Part shown: positions 16,585 to 24,672 of the stretch, one piece after another
How positions within the stretch are numbered: the stretch's first letter is position 1
Layout of the letters: each line of letters opens with the position of its first letter
DNA from: Actinomycetes bacterium
GTDB taxonomy: Bacteria > Actinomycetota > Acidimicrobiia > Acidimicrobiales > Acidimicrobilacustridaceae
Direction of reading: 5' to 3'
Assembly: GCA_029782145.1 (NCBI GenBank)
Contig: JAKOVH010000032.1
Location: 62,001 to 126,000, forward strand
Length of the DNA: 64,000 nucleotides
Notes under the pieces: generated by a model
Told to the model about the DNA's origin: nothing
The model's input: only the letters and a program-made list of their open reading frames with translations
Database searches by the model: none
Position numbers and translations under genes: made by a program

Positions 16585-18267
16585 GTGACCGACACGAGCG
16601 AGGCGCCGAACGCCGGGACGCCGCTGGCCGCTGCCCCCACGCTCCGCCTCGACCGCTCGATCGTCATCCCCGCCTACAACGAAGCCGAACGGCTCCCCCG
16701 GTCGATGGCCGCGCTGGCCGGGCACCTCGACCCGCTCACCACCGAGATCGTGGTCGTCGACGACGGCAGCACCGACCACACCAGCGCCGTGGCCGACCGG
16801 CTGCTCGAGGCGTGGCCCCACGGTCGGCGGATCCGCCTCGAGCGCAACGGCGGCAAGGGCCGAGCGGTGCGCACGGGAGTGCTGGCCTGCACCGGGCGCC
16901 ACGTGGCCTTCGTCGACGCCGACTCGGCCACCGACTCACGGTGCCTCCACGACCTGTTCGACGCCCTGGCCACGGCCGACGTCGCCATCGGTTCACGGGC
17001 CCTGGCCGACTCGGTGGTCGAGGACTTCCACCCCGACCGGGCGCTCATGGGCCGTGCCTTCAACCTGCTCGTGCGCTCGGCCACCGGCGTGCCGTGGCGC
17101 GACACGCAGTGCGGGTTCAAGGCCTTCCGCACCCCGGTGGCCAAGCTGCTGTTCGCCCTGAGCACCGTCGACGGCTTCGCCTTCGACGTCGAGGTGCTCG
17201 ACCTGGCGAACCGGCTCGGGCTGCAGGCGGTGGAGGTGCCGGTGCGCTGGCACCACGTGGAGGGCTCCAAGGTCCGCCACATGCGCGACTCGGTGCGGAT
17301 GACCGCCGACGTCGTGCGGGCCACCCGCTCGCGCCACCGGGCGCCCATCGAGTGCCTCGACCTCGGCCCCGGTGGGCCGGAGACCACCGAGGCGCTGCTC
17401 GAGGTGCCCGACGACCTCGTCGTGAGCTGGGACCGTGGCAGCGTCGAGATCCTCCTGCCGCCCGGAGAGGGCCAGGCTCGGGCCCTCCTGGTGGAACGGC
17501 TCGAGGCCCACGGGGTCACCCCCGAGCCGCTGGTGCGGTCCGGCACCGAGATCATCGATCGCTGCCGGTCCGGCCAGCTCTCGATCGGCATCCCCGAGCG
17601 CCGGGTGGTCGACCCGCCGTCGACCGCCGGCGGCACGGGCTCCGGTGGGCACCGGCCCGACCATGGGCGCCGCCGCGACCACCGCCGGGTGCTGCCGCGC
17701 CCGCCGTTCGCCGTTTCTGTGGCCCGGAAGCGACCGTCGGCGCCGAGCGCCGATCTGGTCGTGGAGGGGTTCCGCCTCTCGGAGAGCCGGTCGGTGGCCG
17801 CGGCGATCACCCGCCTGGCCGGAGAGTCGCTCACGGTCGCCGCGCCGCAGCACCGCCCCGCCCGCGTGCGCCACGCAGTGCGCGCCGGCGTGCCGACGGT
17901 GCTGGTCGTGCGGGCGCCGCTCGCGGTCCTGTCGGCGAACCTGCACACCGGCCGCCAGCGCCCGCCGCGGGCGGTGCTGGAGCAGTACGTGGCCTACCAC
18001 CGAGCGCTGCTCCCCTACCTCGACGACGTCCAGATCGTCGACCTCGACGACGCGGCGGCCGACCTCGGGCCGCTCGTCGGCCGCCTCCAGGCCCGCTTCG
18101 GGCTGGCGGTCCCCTCAGCGGCTGCCGCCGACCCCGGCGCCGAGCGCCTGCCGCGCTCGCTGTCCGGCGACGACGACACGCGTCAGGTGCACCCGTCGCT
18201 GGCCGCGCTGCTCGACGAGGCCGAGCACCTCCACGGGCTCTTCCTCGCCGCCGCCACGCCGCGCTGA
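16585..18267 (+). CDS. GT2 glycosyltransferase with C-terminal sulfotransferase-like domain
   Basis: A 560-residue protein. Residues about 20-260 form a GT2 domain of the dolichyl-phosphate-glucose synthase/Alg5 type: SIVIPAYNEAERLP, VVVDDGSTDHT (nucleotide-binding Asp), FVDADSATDS (metal-binding DxD), and GFKAFR. A middle segment (about 265-370) is not recognised. The tail contains VPTVLVVRAPLAVLSANLH followed by EQYVAYHRALLPYLDDVQIVD, which resembles the 3'-phosphate-binding region of sulfotransferases (R-x-P...S). A clear PAPS P-loop is not visible, so activity is uncertain. No membrane helix is seen. The GTG start follows AGGGG. Confidence 0.75.
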   Translation: MTDTSEAPNAGTPLAAAPTLRLDRSIVIPAYNEAERLPRSMAALAGHLDPLTTEIVVVDDGSTDHTSAVADRLLEAWPHGRRIRLERNGGKGRAVRTGVLACTGRHVAFVDADSATDSRCLHDLFDALATADVAIGSRALADSVVEDFHPDRALMGRAFNLLVRSATGVPWRDTQCGFKAFRTPVAKLLFALSTVDGFAFDVEVLDLANRLGLQAVEVPVRWHHVEGSKVRHMRDSVRMTADVVRATRSRHRAPIECLDLGPGGPETTEALLEVPDDLVVSWDRGSVEILLPPGEGQARALLVERLEAHGVTPEPLVRSGTEIIDRCRSGQLSIGIPERRVVDPPSTAGGTGSGGHRPDHGRRRDHRRVLPRPPFAVSVARKRPSAPSADLVVEGFRLSESRSVAAAITRLAGESLTVAAPQHRPARVRHAVRAGVPTVLVVRAPLAVLSANLHTGRQRPPRAVLEQYVAYHRALLPYLDDVQIVDLDDAAADLGPLVGRLQARFGLAVPSAAAADPGAERLPRSLSGDDDTRQVHPSLAALLDEAEHLHGLFLAAATPR

Positions 18268-18409
18268 CACCGACACGTCGGAGACGTCGTCACACCGGTC
18301 CGGTCGGGTCCGGTGCAGTCCGGTCGCCGCGTTCGCCCTTCGACGGACCCGACGTGAGTGGGCGCACGCTCGCACGCTGCCGGACCGTACGCCTGAGCTG
18401 GGCCCGCAC

Positions 18410-18446
18410 GCGACGAGGCCCCACCGGTGCGGTGGGGCCTCGTCGC
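18410..18446. terminator. Bidirectional hairpin terminator
   Basis: Perfect 16-bp stem GCGACGAGGCCCCACC / GGTGGGGCCTCGTCGC with a 5-nt loop, between two convergent genes (GT2 fusion and LPXTG protein). No long U-tract, as usual for high-GC Actinobacteria. It probably ends both transcripts. Confidence 0.85.
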
Positions 18447-18477
18447 TCCGGCTTCGTGAGCCGGTGAAGGATCGGGG

Positions 18478-19089
18478 TCAGGCGGCGGTGCGGCCGGCCT
18501 TGGCTCGACGAGCGCCCCAGACAGCGGCGCCACCCACGACCACGGCGGCGAGGCCCACGCCGACGATGCGGCCGACGTCGCTACCGGTGTAGGGCAGGCT
18601 GCCGGACGGGGTGACCGCACCGGCCTCGCTGGTCTGGCCGGCGCTCACCACCGTGAAGTCGAGGCTGACGGTGAGCGGGCTGCCCGACGGGTCGACGCCG
18701 CTGGCCTCGAGGCGATGGGCGCCCGGGTCGAGGTTGGACGGCAGGGTGACCTGGACCGAGAAGTTGCCTGAGGCGTCGGCCACCGTGGTGCCGAGCACCT
18801 GCGGCGTGGAGTACACGGTGATGGTGATCTCGGAGCCGCCCTTGAACCCGCCGCCCGAGAAGGTGATGGTGTCGCCGGGAGCGACCGTGGTCTGGCTCAG
18901 CGACGGGCCCGAGCACTGCAGGTACCCGGTGAGGTCGGTGCTGCCATCGGGGTTGGTGAAGCGGCTGATGTTGCAGTCCGGGGCGGCGCCGGCCACCGGG
19001 GCGGCGAAGAGCAACAGGCCGAGGGCCGTCGCGAGAGCGGCGAACGCGCCCACGATGCTGCGTCGCGCTGTGCTGGTGGTCCGTCCCAT
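18478..19089 (-). CDS. LPXTG-anchored secreted protein
   Basis: A 203-residue surface protein. A Sec signal peptide occupies about residues 1-38 (basic start, LGLLLFAAPVAGA, Ala-x-Ala). The body is an Ig-like beta-sandwich (GDTITFSGGGFKGGSEITI, DPGAHRLEASGVD) with two cysteines near its start. The C-terminus has SLPYTG, a hydrophobic helix and a basic tail, the complete sortase signal. I chose the ATG at 19089, which has GAGGAA upstream; an ATG 12 bases earlier has poor spacing. A sortase would link it to peptidoglycan; none is encoded in the window. Function unknown. Confidence 0.87.
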   Translation of the reverse strand: MGRTTSTARRSIVGAFAALATALGLLLFAAPVAGAAPDCNISRFTNPDGSTDLTGYLQCSGPSLSQTTVAPGDTITFSGGGFKGGSEITITVYSTPQVLGTTVADASGNFSVQVTLPSNLDPGAHRLEASGVDPSGSPLTVSLDFTVVSAGQTSEAGAVTPSGSLPYTGSDVGRIVGVGLAAVVVGGAAVWGARRAKAGRTAA

Positions 19090-19176
19090 GTCGTTCCTCA
19101 TTCCCCGCCTCGTGCGGCTCTGGTCGAGCGTCCAACCCTTGGATCGTTCCGCGCGACGGTCCCCCTTGCGGCGCCC

Positions 19177-19196
19177 GCGTCACGTGTGACGCACGT
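19177..19196. promoter_or_regulatory. Palindromic operator candidate upstream of LPXTG gene
   Basis: GCGTCACGTGTGACGC (19177-19192) is an inverted repeat with 7-bp arms and a 2-bp centre. It overlaps CACGTGTGACGCACGT (19181-19196), which recurs with one change at 16525-16540. It lies about 90-105 bp upstream of the LPXTG start. This suggests a common regulator for the envelope genes. Confidence 0.5.
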
Positions 19197-19249
19197 TACC
19201 CGCACGCTGAGCGTCTGCCTAGTCCTCTTTCTGCGGTGATTTGGCGGTT

Positions 19250-21217
19250 CTACTGCGCTTCGCGGCGTCCAGACCACCGTGCGTATGCACTCTGGCCGAT
19301 GGCGCCGAGAGCGAGGGCATCGCCGGCCAGCACGAGCAGGGCGGGCCAGAACCACACCGGCCCCGAACCGGCGGGCAGCTCGACCAAGCCGTCGGCGCTG
19401 CGGGCGGCGGCCGACCAGCCCCGCAGCCACCCTGCCTGGTAGGGCCGGTCGAGCACGGCGGCGCCCGAGGCGTCGACGCGCAGCAGCGGCGACACCACCG
19501 AGGTGGCGTCGGTTGTGCTTCCGTCGGCGGCCGCCACCGGTCCCCGCCACCCGTCCACCCGGTAGAGGTCGAGCGACGGGCCGGCGACCACCCGCTCCAG
19601 GCCCGGGTCGTCGAGCACACCCGTGTAGGCCTTCCAGTCGACATCGTGCTGGAGGGCGATCCAGCGCACACCCGCGGCGGCGAGCGCGTCGGCCACGTGC
19701 TCGCCCTGCCGGGCCCGCTCGAGAGCCGCCTCCACCCCGTCGAGGCGCGGGTCGGCCACCTCGCGGCGGCGGTCGGCGGTCAGACGCGGGTCCGACGCGG
19801 CGAGCACGTCACCGCCGAAGTACGACGGGACGATCCCGAGCGTCAGGCGGTTCCGGTTGATGTCGAGCGTGTAGTACTCGAACCACGGCAGGGCGAGCAC
19901 GGTGCCCGGCTCTCGCGCCACCGCCGCTTTGGCCTGCGCCCACTCGCCGGGCAGGTGGACCGGTCGCACCTGCCCACCGAACCCCCCCGCGGCCGGCACG
20001 GCCAGGACGATCGCCGCGGCCAGGGGCAGCGCCGCGCCGATCCCGACCAGCGACCCGGCGATGGGGGTGGAGGTGCGCCACGTGGCCAACCGGTCGGCGC
20101 CCAGCCCGGCCGCCACCGCGAGCAGGAGGAGGAACGGCACGAGCTGGCGCTGGCTGTCCCGGAACGGCGCGCCGAGGACGGTGGCCGAGAGGTCGTCGAC
20201 GATCGACGAGAGGCCGGGCACCGCGGTCGCCACCGCCACGGCCAGCGCCACGGCGGCCACGACGCCCAGCGGGCCGCGCCACCCCTGGGGGACGCGCGAC
20301 CAACCCAGGCACGCGCTGGCCAGCAGCACCAGCCCTGCCAGGGCCGACAGCCACGGGAGGTCCTGGCCGATCTGGAACCCCGTGTTCCAGAATCCCTGGC
20401 CGGCCACGAGCCGAGCGGCGTCAGCAGCCGAGCCGAGCACGGGAGCGAAGTCCGACGCGCGAGCCAGGTCACGACCGGTGCCGGCGACGCCCACCACGGC
20501 GAGCGGCACGAGCCACGGGAGCTGGACCGCCAGGAAGAGCGCCACCGACCACACGAGCCGGCGTGGCCGGTGTCGCCACTGCGAGCGCTCGCGCACGACA
20601 CCGACCGCCACGTAGGCGCCGGCGATGACCCCGCCGAACACGCCGCACAGGCCCAGCGCGGCCGCCCACAGGACCATGGCCGGACGGCGGCTGACCGGCG
20701 AGAGCAGGCTGGCGACCGCCCACGGCAGCAGGGCCATCACCCACGGGACCATGAGGTGGCCGACTGCGGTGCGGGTGGCCAGGAACGGGCCGAAGGCGTA
20801 GAAGGTGGCGGCGATCCAGGGCCCGAGCCGGTGTCCCCGCTCCCCCGCCAAGGTCGCCGTGAGCCGCCACGCACCCGCGAAGGCGGCGACGAGCAGCATC
20901 ACGAGCAGCACCTTGGTCACCAGCTCACCGCCGGCGAGCCACGACGCCCAGGCCAGAGGCCCCCACAGCGGCACCCGGCGAGGGAGCTCGGGCCCCAGTC
21001 CCCACATGCCGGCCGGCACCGGCGGGTCGGAGAGCACCACCAGGTCGAGGTTCAACAACGAGCCCGGGCCGAGGGCTGGTCCCATCACCAGCAGCGCCCC
21101 CACCAGCCCGACGAGCCACACCACGACGGGCACGGACCCCACGGGGCGCGCCGCCAGGCCCAGGACCCGGCGGGGGGTCGCGCCCACCGCCGCTGGTGTC
21201 GACCCCCCGGCTCCCAC
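19250..21217 (-). CDS. Large polytopic membrane protein, GT-C-like
   Basis: About 655 residues. Roughly twelve hydrophobic helices lie in the first ~420 residues, then an extracytoplasmic part (about 420-610), and a last helix before a short basic tail. After the first helix comes a loop with LLNLDLVVLSDPPVP, and the layout (early loop with acidic residue, helix bundle, soluble C-terminal part) resembles GT-C glycosyltransferases such as the AftD-like protein nearby. No catalytic motif can be named with confidence. The GTG at 21217 (AGGGA upstream) is the most likely start. An envelope glycan role is inferred from context only. Confidence 0.65.
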   Translation of the reverse strand: MGAGGSTPAAVGATPRRVLGLAARPVGSVPVVVWLVGLVGALLVMGPALGPGSLLNLDLVVLSDPPVPAGMWGLGPELPRRVPLWGPLAWASWLAGGELVTKVLLVMLLVAAFAGAWRLTATLAGERGHRLGPWIAATFYAFGPFLATRTAVGHLMVPWVMALLPWAVASLLSPVSRRPAMVLWAAALGLCGVFGGVIAGAYVAVGVVRERSQWRHRPRRLVWSVALFLAVQLPWLVPLAVVGVAGTGRDLARASDFAPVLGSAADAARLVAGQGFWNTGFQIGQDLPWLSALAGLVLLASACLGWSRVPQGWRGPLGVVAAVALAVAVATAVPGLSSIVDDLSATVLGAPFRDSQRQLVPFLLLLAVAAGLGADRLATWRTSTPIAGSLVGIGAALPLAAAIVLAVPAAGGFGGQVRPVHLPGEWAQAKAAVAREPGTVLALPWFEYYTLDINRNRLTLGIVPSYFGGDVLAASDPRLTADRRREVADPRLDGVEAALERARQGEHVADALAAAGVRWIALQHDVDWKAYTGVLDDPGLERVVAGPSLDLYRVDGWRGPVAAADGSTTDATSVVSPLLRVDASGAAVLDRPYQAGWLRGWSAAARSADGLVELPAGSGPVWFWPALLVLAGDALALGAIGQSAYARWSGRREAQ

Positions 21218-21359
21218 GCGCCCATCCCTACTACACCAGCCCGGTCGTCGATCGACGCGCCCATGGTCGTGCGGCAGTGGTGCGGCGGCGCGGCGGCGGG
21301 AGGGAAGCCGGGCGGACCCTAAGCTGCCCGACCGGCGAGACCGCGAGACAGGGGGACCC

Positions 21360-22160
21360 ATGGGGCGCTTCGACGGCAAGGTGGTGCTGGTGACGGGCGC
21401 GGCACGGGGGCAGGGCGAGGCGGAGGCCCGGCTGTTCGTCGCCGAGGGCGCCCGGGTGGTGCTCGGTGACGTGCTCGACGAGCAGGGCGAACAGGTGGCG
21501 GTCGAGCTGGGTGATGCCGCCCGCTACGTGCACCTCGACGTCAGCCAGGAGCAGCAGTGGGCCGCCGCCGTCGGCACGGCGCTCGAGCTGGGCGGTCGTC
21601 TCGACGCCCTGGTGAACAACGCTGCCATCCTGCGCCCCGCGGCCATCGAGGACACGTCGCTCGCCGACTACATGAGCGTCATCAACGTCAACCAGGTCGG
21701 CTGCTTCCTCGGCATGAAGGCGGCGATGCCGGCGATGCGCGACTCCGGAGGCGGCTCGATCGTGAACATCTCCTCCATCGACGGCATCGGCTCGAAGAAC
21801 GGCCTGATCTCCTACACCGCGTCGAAGTTCGCGATCCGGGGGATGACCAAGACGGCGGCCATGGAGTGGGGCCGGTTCGGCATCCGCGTGAACTCTGTGC
21901 ACCCCGGCGGCGTCAACACCGTGATGGGCAACCCCATGGGCGACCCCGCGGTCGAGACGGAGCCGTACCGCTTCCAGGCGATCGGGCGCATCGGTCGACC
22001 CGACGAGATCGCCCGGGCCGTCGCCTTCCTCGCCAGCGACGAGGCGTCCTACGTCACGGGCACCGAGCTCGTGGTCGACGGCGGGTGGCTGGCCGGACGC
22101 CTCGAGCCCGGCCTGCCCGGGTCCGACGTCGCCCTCGGCGGCACCGGGTACAACGCGTGA
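21360..22160 (+). CDS. Short-chain dehydrogenase, hydroxysteroid-dehydrogenase-like
   Basis: A 266-residue SDR. VTGAARGQGEAEA is the cofactor loop, LVNNAAI the structural motif (Ala in place of the usual Gly), NISSIDG the catalytic serine, and SYTASK the Tyr/Lys pair. HPGGVNT and VDGGW complete the family. The sequence recalls 3-alpha/20-beta-hydroxysteroid dehydrogenases of Actinobacteria, so an NAD-dependent steroid or alicyclic alcohol substrate is plausible. The ATG has CAGGGGGA upstream. Its stop overlaps the thioesterase start (GTGA). Confidence 0.92.
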   Translation: MGRFDGKVVLVTGAARGQGEAEARLFVAEGARVVLGDVLDEQGEQVAVELGDAARYVHLDVSQEQQWAAAVGTALELGGRLDALVNNAAILRPAAIEDTSLADYMSVINVNQVGCFLGMKAAMPAMRDSGGGSIVNISSIDGIGSKNGLISYTASKFAIRGMTKTAAMEWGRFGIRVNSVHPGGVNTVMGNPMGDPAVETEPYRFQAIGRIGRPDEIARAVAFLASDEASYVTGTELVVDGGWLAGRLEPGLPGSDVALGGTGYNA

Positions 22161-22831
22161 GCGCCGAACCGGTCGACCAGGCTGCTGGGCGGGACCAGGT
22201 GGTCGTCGACCGGCACGCGCTGCTCGAGGCGGTGGGCGCCACCCGCGCCCTCGCCGCTGCGCTGCGGGTCGCCGATGCACCGACCGACGTCCTCGCCCGG
22301 GTGGCGGCGCTGGCGTCGGAGGCGGCCGAGCTGCTCGCGCCCCACCGGGTCGAGGCGGTGCGCCAGCAGGGTTCGCTCCACGAGCCGGAGCCGGGCGCCC
22401 GGCCCGACGGCTTCGACACCGCCGGGCGCCCGCCCGACGACCCGGCGGTGTTCTTCCCCTACAGCCCCATCCTCGGGCCGCTCAACCCGGTCGCGGCTCC
22501 GGTGGCCGTGCGCTTCGACGGCGAGCGGGTGCGCGGCACCGCCACCTTCGACGCCCGTTGGGTCGGCCCGCCGGACATGGTGCACGGCGGCGTGATCGCC
22601 CTGCTCTTCGACGAGGTGCTCGGCGTGGCCAACGTGTGCGGCCAGGCCCCCGGGTTCACCGGCACCCTCACCGTGCGCTACGAGCGACCCACCCCGCTCG
22701 ACGAGGAGCTGCATATCGAGGCGCGGGTCGAGGAGGTCAAGGGCCGCAAGGTCATCACGAGGGGAACGATCAGCCACGACGGCCAGGTGACCGCCCGGGC
22801 CGAGGGTGTGTTCATCCGCGCGGACATCTGA
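22157..22831 (+). CDS. PaaI-family hotdog thioesterase
   Basis: A 224-residue acyl-CoA thioesterase-like protein. The C-terminal ~140 residues form the hotdog fold; PDMVHGGVIALLFDEVLG holds the conserved HGG and the catalytic Asp/Glu helix. The N-terminal ~85 residues are helical and lengthen the protein relative to minimal PaaI. The GTG start overlaps the SDR stop, so the two are made together and may act on the same CoA ester. Confidence 0.88.
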   Translation: MSAEPVDQAAGRDQVVVDRHALLEAVGATRALAAALRVADAPTDVLARVAALASEAAELLAPHRVEAVRQQGSLHEPEPGARPDGFDTAGRPPDDPAVFFPYSPILGPLNPVAAPVAVRFDGERVRGTATFDARWVGPPDMVHGGVIALLFDEVLGVANVCGQAPGFTGTLTVRYERPTPLDEELHIEARVEEVKGRKVITRGTISHDGQVTARAEGVFIRADI

Positions 22832-22941
22832 GCCGCTGCCGCGGCCGCCTTCGCCGGAAGGGCCGCCGAGGCGAGGCCGCTAGGCTTCGACGACCGGCTC
22901 GATTCCTCCACGCGCTCGCGCTCAGGAGTCGAGCCGTCCCC

Positions 22942-23017
22942 GCCCTCGTAGCTCAGGGGATAGAGCGTCGGTTTCCTAAACCGTGCGTCGGAGGTTCGAG
23001 TCCTCCCGGGGGCGCCA
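22942..23017 (+). tRNA. tRNA-Arg (anticodon CCT)
   Basis: A full cloverleaf can be drawn: 7-bp acceptor stem GCCCTCG/CGGGGGC (with one T:G pair), D-arm GCTC...GAGC, anticodon loop TTCCTAA (anticodon CCT, reading AGG), and T-arm GGAGG TTCGAGT CCTCC. The discriminator G is followed by an encoded CCA at 23015-23017. The first pair of the anticodon stem is a T:T mismatch, the rest pairs well. Confidence 0.95.
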
Positions 23018-23055
23018 GCTCGGGCTCTGGCTCGTCGTGCCCTGGCTCCAGGCGC

Positions 23056-23086
23056 GACGAAGCCCCGCACGTGGCGGGGCTTCGTC
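23056..23086 (+). terminator. Hairpin terminator after the tRNA gene
   Basis: Perfect 13-bp stem GACGAAGCCCCGC / GCGGGGCTTCGTC with a 5-nt loop, 39 bases after the tRNA. It also lies just downstream of the small membrane protein gene on the other strand and may serve both. Confidence 0.85.
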
Positions 23087-23110
23087 ACCTGGCTGGCAGT
23101 CGAGCAGCGG

Positions 23111-23278
23111 CTAGACGGTGGAGCGGCCTCGGAAGATCGAGTACCCGCCGGGGCCGACCAGGCAGGCGACGATCAGGAGGATGATGCCCAACAGGATCTG
23201 GCCCTGGATGAGCTGAACGATCCCGATGATGGCGATGATCACGGCGATGATCCACAAGATGAGTCCCATGCCCTGCAT
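23111..23278 (-). CDS. Small two-helix membrane protein
   Basis: A 55-residue hydrophobic protein: two membrane helices (LILWIIAVIIAIIGIVQLI and ILLGIILLIVACLVG) and a short tail GPGGYSIFRGR. The GPGG-type ending is shared by many small actinobacterial membrane proteins of unknown role. The ATG at 23278 is my choice. A TTG at 23341 overlapping the stop of the LLM gene (TTGA) would give 76 residues and is possible through coupling. Function unknown. Confidence 0.65.
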   Translation of the reverse strand: MQGMGLILWIIAVIIAIIGIVQLIQGQILLGIILLIVACLVGPGGYSIFRGRSTV

Positions 23279-23337
23279 GTACCCCGCGGTCTCGGCCACA
23301 GAACACTGAACTGGCAAATCAGCCGTGAGGTCGCGGA

Positions 23338-24477
23338 TCAAGCGACCGCCACGTCGACATCCCGCCCACGGAAGTGGGGGATGACCTGCTCGCCCAAGGC
23401 CCGGATGGTCTGCAGCTGGACGTCCTGAGGCACCGTGCCCATCTGGGTCATGAAGAGCACCTCGTCGGCCCCGGCGTCGATGAGGGCCTCGACGTAGTGG
23501 ATGGCGTCCTCGACGGTGCCGTAGGCGTTGTTCGGGTTGAACAGGGCGCCGCTCGGGGTGGAGAAGTCGACCTCGATCATCTCCGAGCCGATCAGCACGG
23601 CCATCTTCCCGTCGGCGGTGACGGTGGTGAGGTCGTCACCCCAGGAGTCGACGTCGGGGGCCGGCCAGCCCTGGGCCCACTGGTTCAGCGACTCGATGAA
23701 GAAGCGCTGGCCCCGCAGACCGATGCGCCTCGCCTTCTCCCGGTCGTCGTCGATGATGACCGGGCACAGGGCGGCGAAGTGCTCGGTGGGCACGAACCCC
23801 ACCTGGTCGGCCGGGTCACGGCCGTTCCACGCCTCGCGGTAGATCCGGTTCTTGCGTGCCACCTCGTCGAGGCCGCCGAAGCCGAACGCCAGCGCACCGA
23901 TCCCGCGGCTGCCTGCGATCGACAACGACTCGTCGCCCGTGCAGGCCAGGTACATCGGCGGGTGCGGGTCCTGGAACGGCTTGGGGTGGATCGACCGCTC
24001 CTCGAACTGCACCCACTTGCCGTCGTGGGAGAGCGACTCCTCCACCATGATGCGAGGGACGAGGTACATCATCTCGTCGACCATGTCGGCCGCGTCGGCC
24101 TTCTGGTAGCCGAAGGTGCCCGCCTCCTGCTGGGTGCCGCCCTTGCCGATGCCGAAGTGCACGCGTCCACCCGAGAGGATGTCGAGGGTGGCGATGCGCT
24201 CGGCCACCTTCACGGGGTGGTTCATCATGGGCGGCAGGCACACCACGCCGTGGCCGATCCCGATGCGCTCGGTGCGGCCCGCCACGAAGGCGAGGAACGT
24301 CTCCGGCGCGCTCATGTGCGCGTACTGGTTGAGCGCCGTGTGCTCCACCGCCCAGACCACGTCGAAGCCCATCTCCTCGGCCAGGTCGACCTGCTCGAGG
24401 ATCTGCTGGAAGACCCGATGGTCGGACTGCCGAGACACCTCGGCGACCTGAGCCTCGTAGATCAACGAGAACCGCAT
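23338..24477 (-). CDS. LLM-class flavin-dependent oxidoreductase
   Basis: A 379-residue luciferase-like (TIM-barrel) monooxygenase/dehydrogenase. It has the family's WAVEHT motif near the start, MMNHPVKVAERIATLD followed by GRVHFGIGKGG, and PPMYLACTGDES. Such enzymes use FMN or F420. The ATG has AAGGAGGGG at ideal distance, an exceptionally strong start. Upstream lies a perfect small palindrome that may be an operator. Related to the second LLM gene in this region but clearly divergent. Substrate unknown. Confidence 0.9.
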   Translation of the reverse strand: MRFSLIYEAQVAEVSRQSDHRVFQQILEQVDLAEEMGFDVVWAVEHTALNQYAHMSAPETFLAFVAGRTERIGIGHGVVCLPPMMNHPVKVAERIATLDILSGGRVHFGIGKGGTQQEAGTFGYQKADAADMVDEMMYLVPRIMVEESLSHDGKWVQFEERSIHPKPFQDPHPPMYLACTGDESLSIAGSRGIGALAFGFGGLDEVARKNRIYREAWNGRDPADQVGFVPTEHFAALCPVIIDDDREKARRIGLRGQRFFIESLNQWAQGWPAPDVDSWGDDLTTVTADGKMAVLIGSEMIEVDFSTPSGALFNPNNAYGTVEDAIHYVEALIDAGADEVLFMTQMGTVPQDVQLQTIRALGEQVIPHFRGRDVDVAVA

Positions 24478-24522
24478 GCTCTTCCCCTCCTTGGCCGGCC
24501 ACCCCGCCGGTCCGATGTGTTC

Positions 24523-24535
24523 CTATTCGGAATAG
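24523..24535. promoter_or_regulatory. Palindrome CTATTCGGAATAG upstream of LLM gene
   Basis: CTATTC and GAATAG form a perfect inverted repeat around one G, in an AT-rich island unusual for this genome, 46 bp upstream of the LLM start. It looks like a TetR/MarR-type operator overlapping the promoter. No adjacent regulator gene. Confidence 0.45.
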
Positions 24536-24595
24536 TACGAGTGGGAGCAGTACGGCGCAAGGGTGTCGGCTGCGCGGGGCCCACGGCGCGAACGA

Positions 24596-24629
24596 CGAAG
24601 GGCGGCCCGCCGCAGCGGACCGCCCTTCG
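24596..24629 (-). terminator. Hairpin terminator of the solute-binding protein gene
   Basis: CGAAGGGCGGCCCGC / GCGGACCGCCCTTCG form a 15-bp stem with one non-Watson-Crick position and a 4-nt loop, 44 bases after the binding-protein stop. It separates that gene from the LLM gene further down. Confidence 0.75.
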
Positions 24630-24672
24630 GACGATGCGGTGATGGGTCCGAGCCGGACCCCAGGCGATGCTC

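Noticed and set aside
22942..23017. tRNA gene as the attachment site of an integrated element
   Set aside because: No integrase, no partial tRNA duplicate and no change of gene content on either side were seen.
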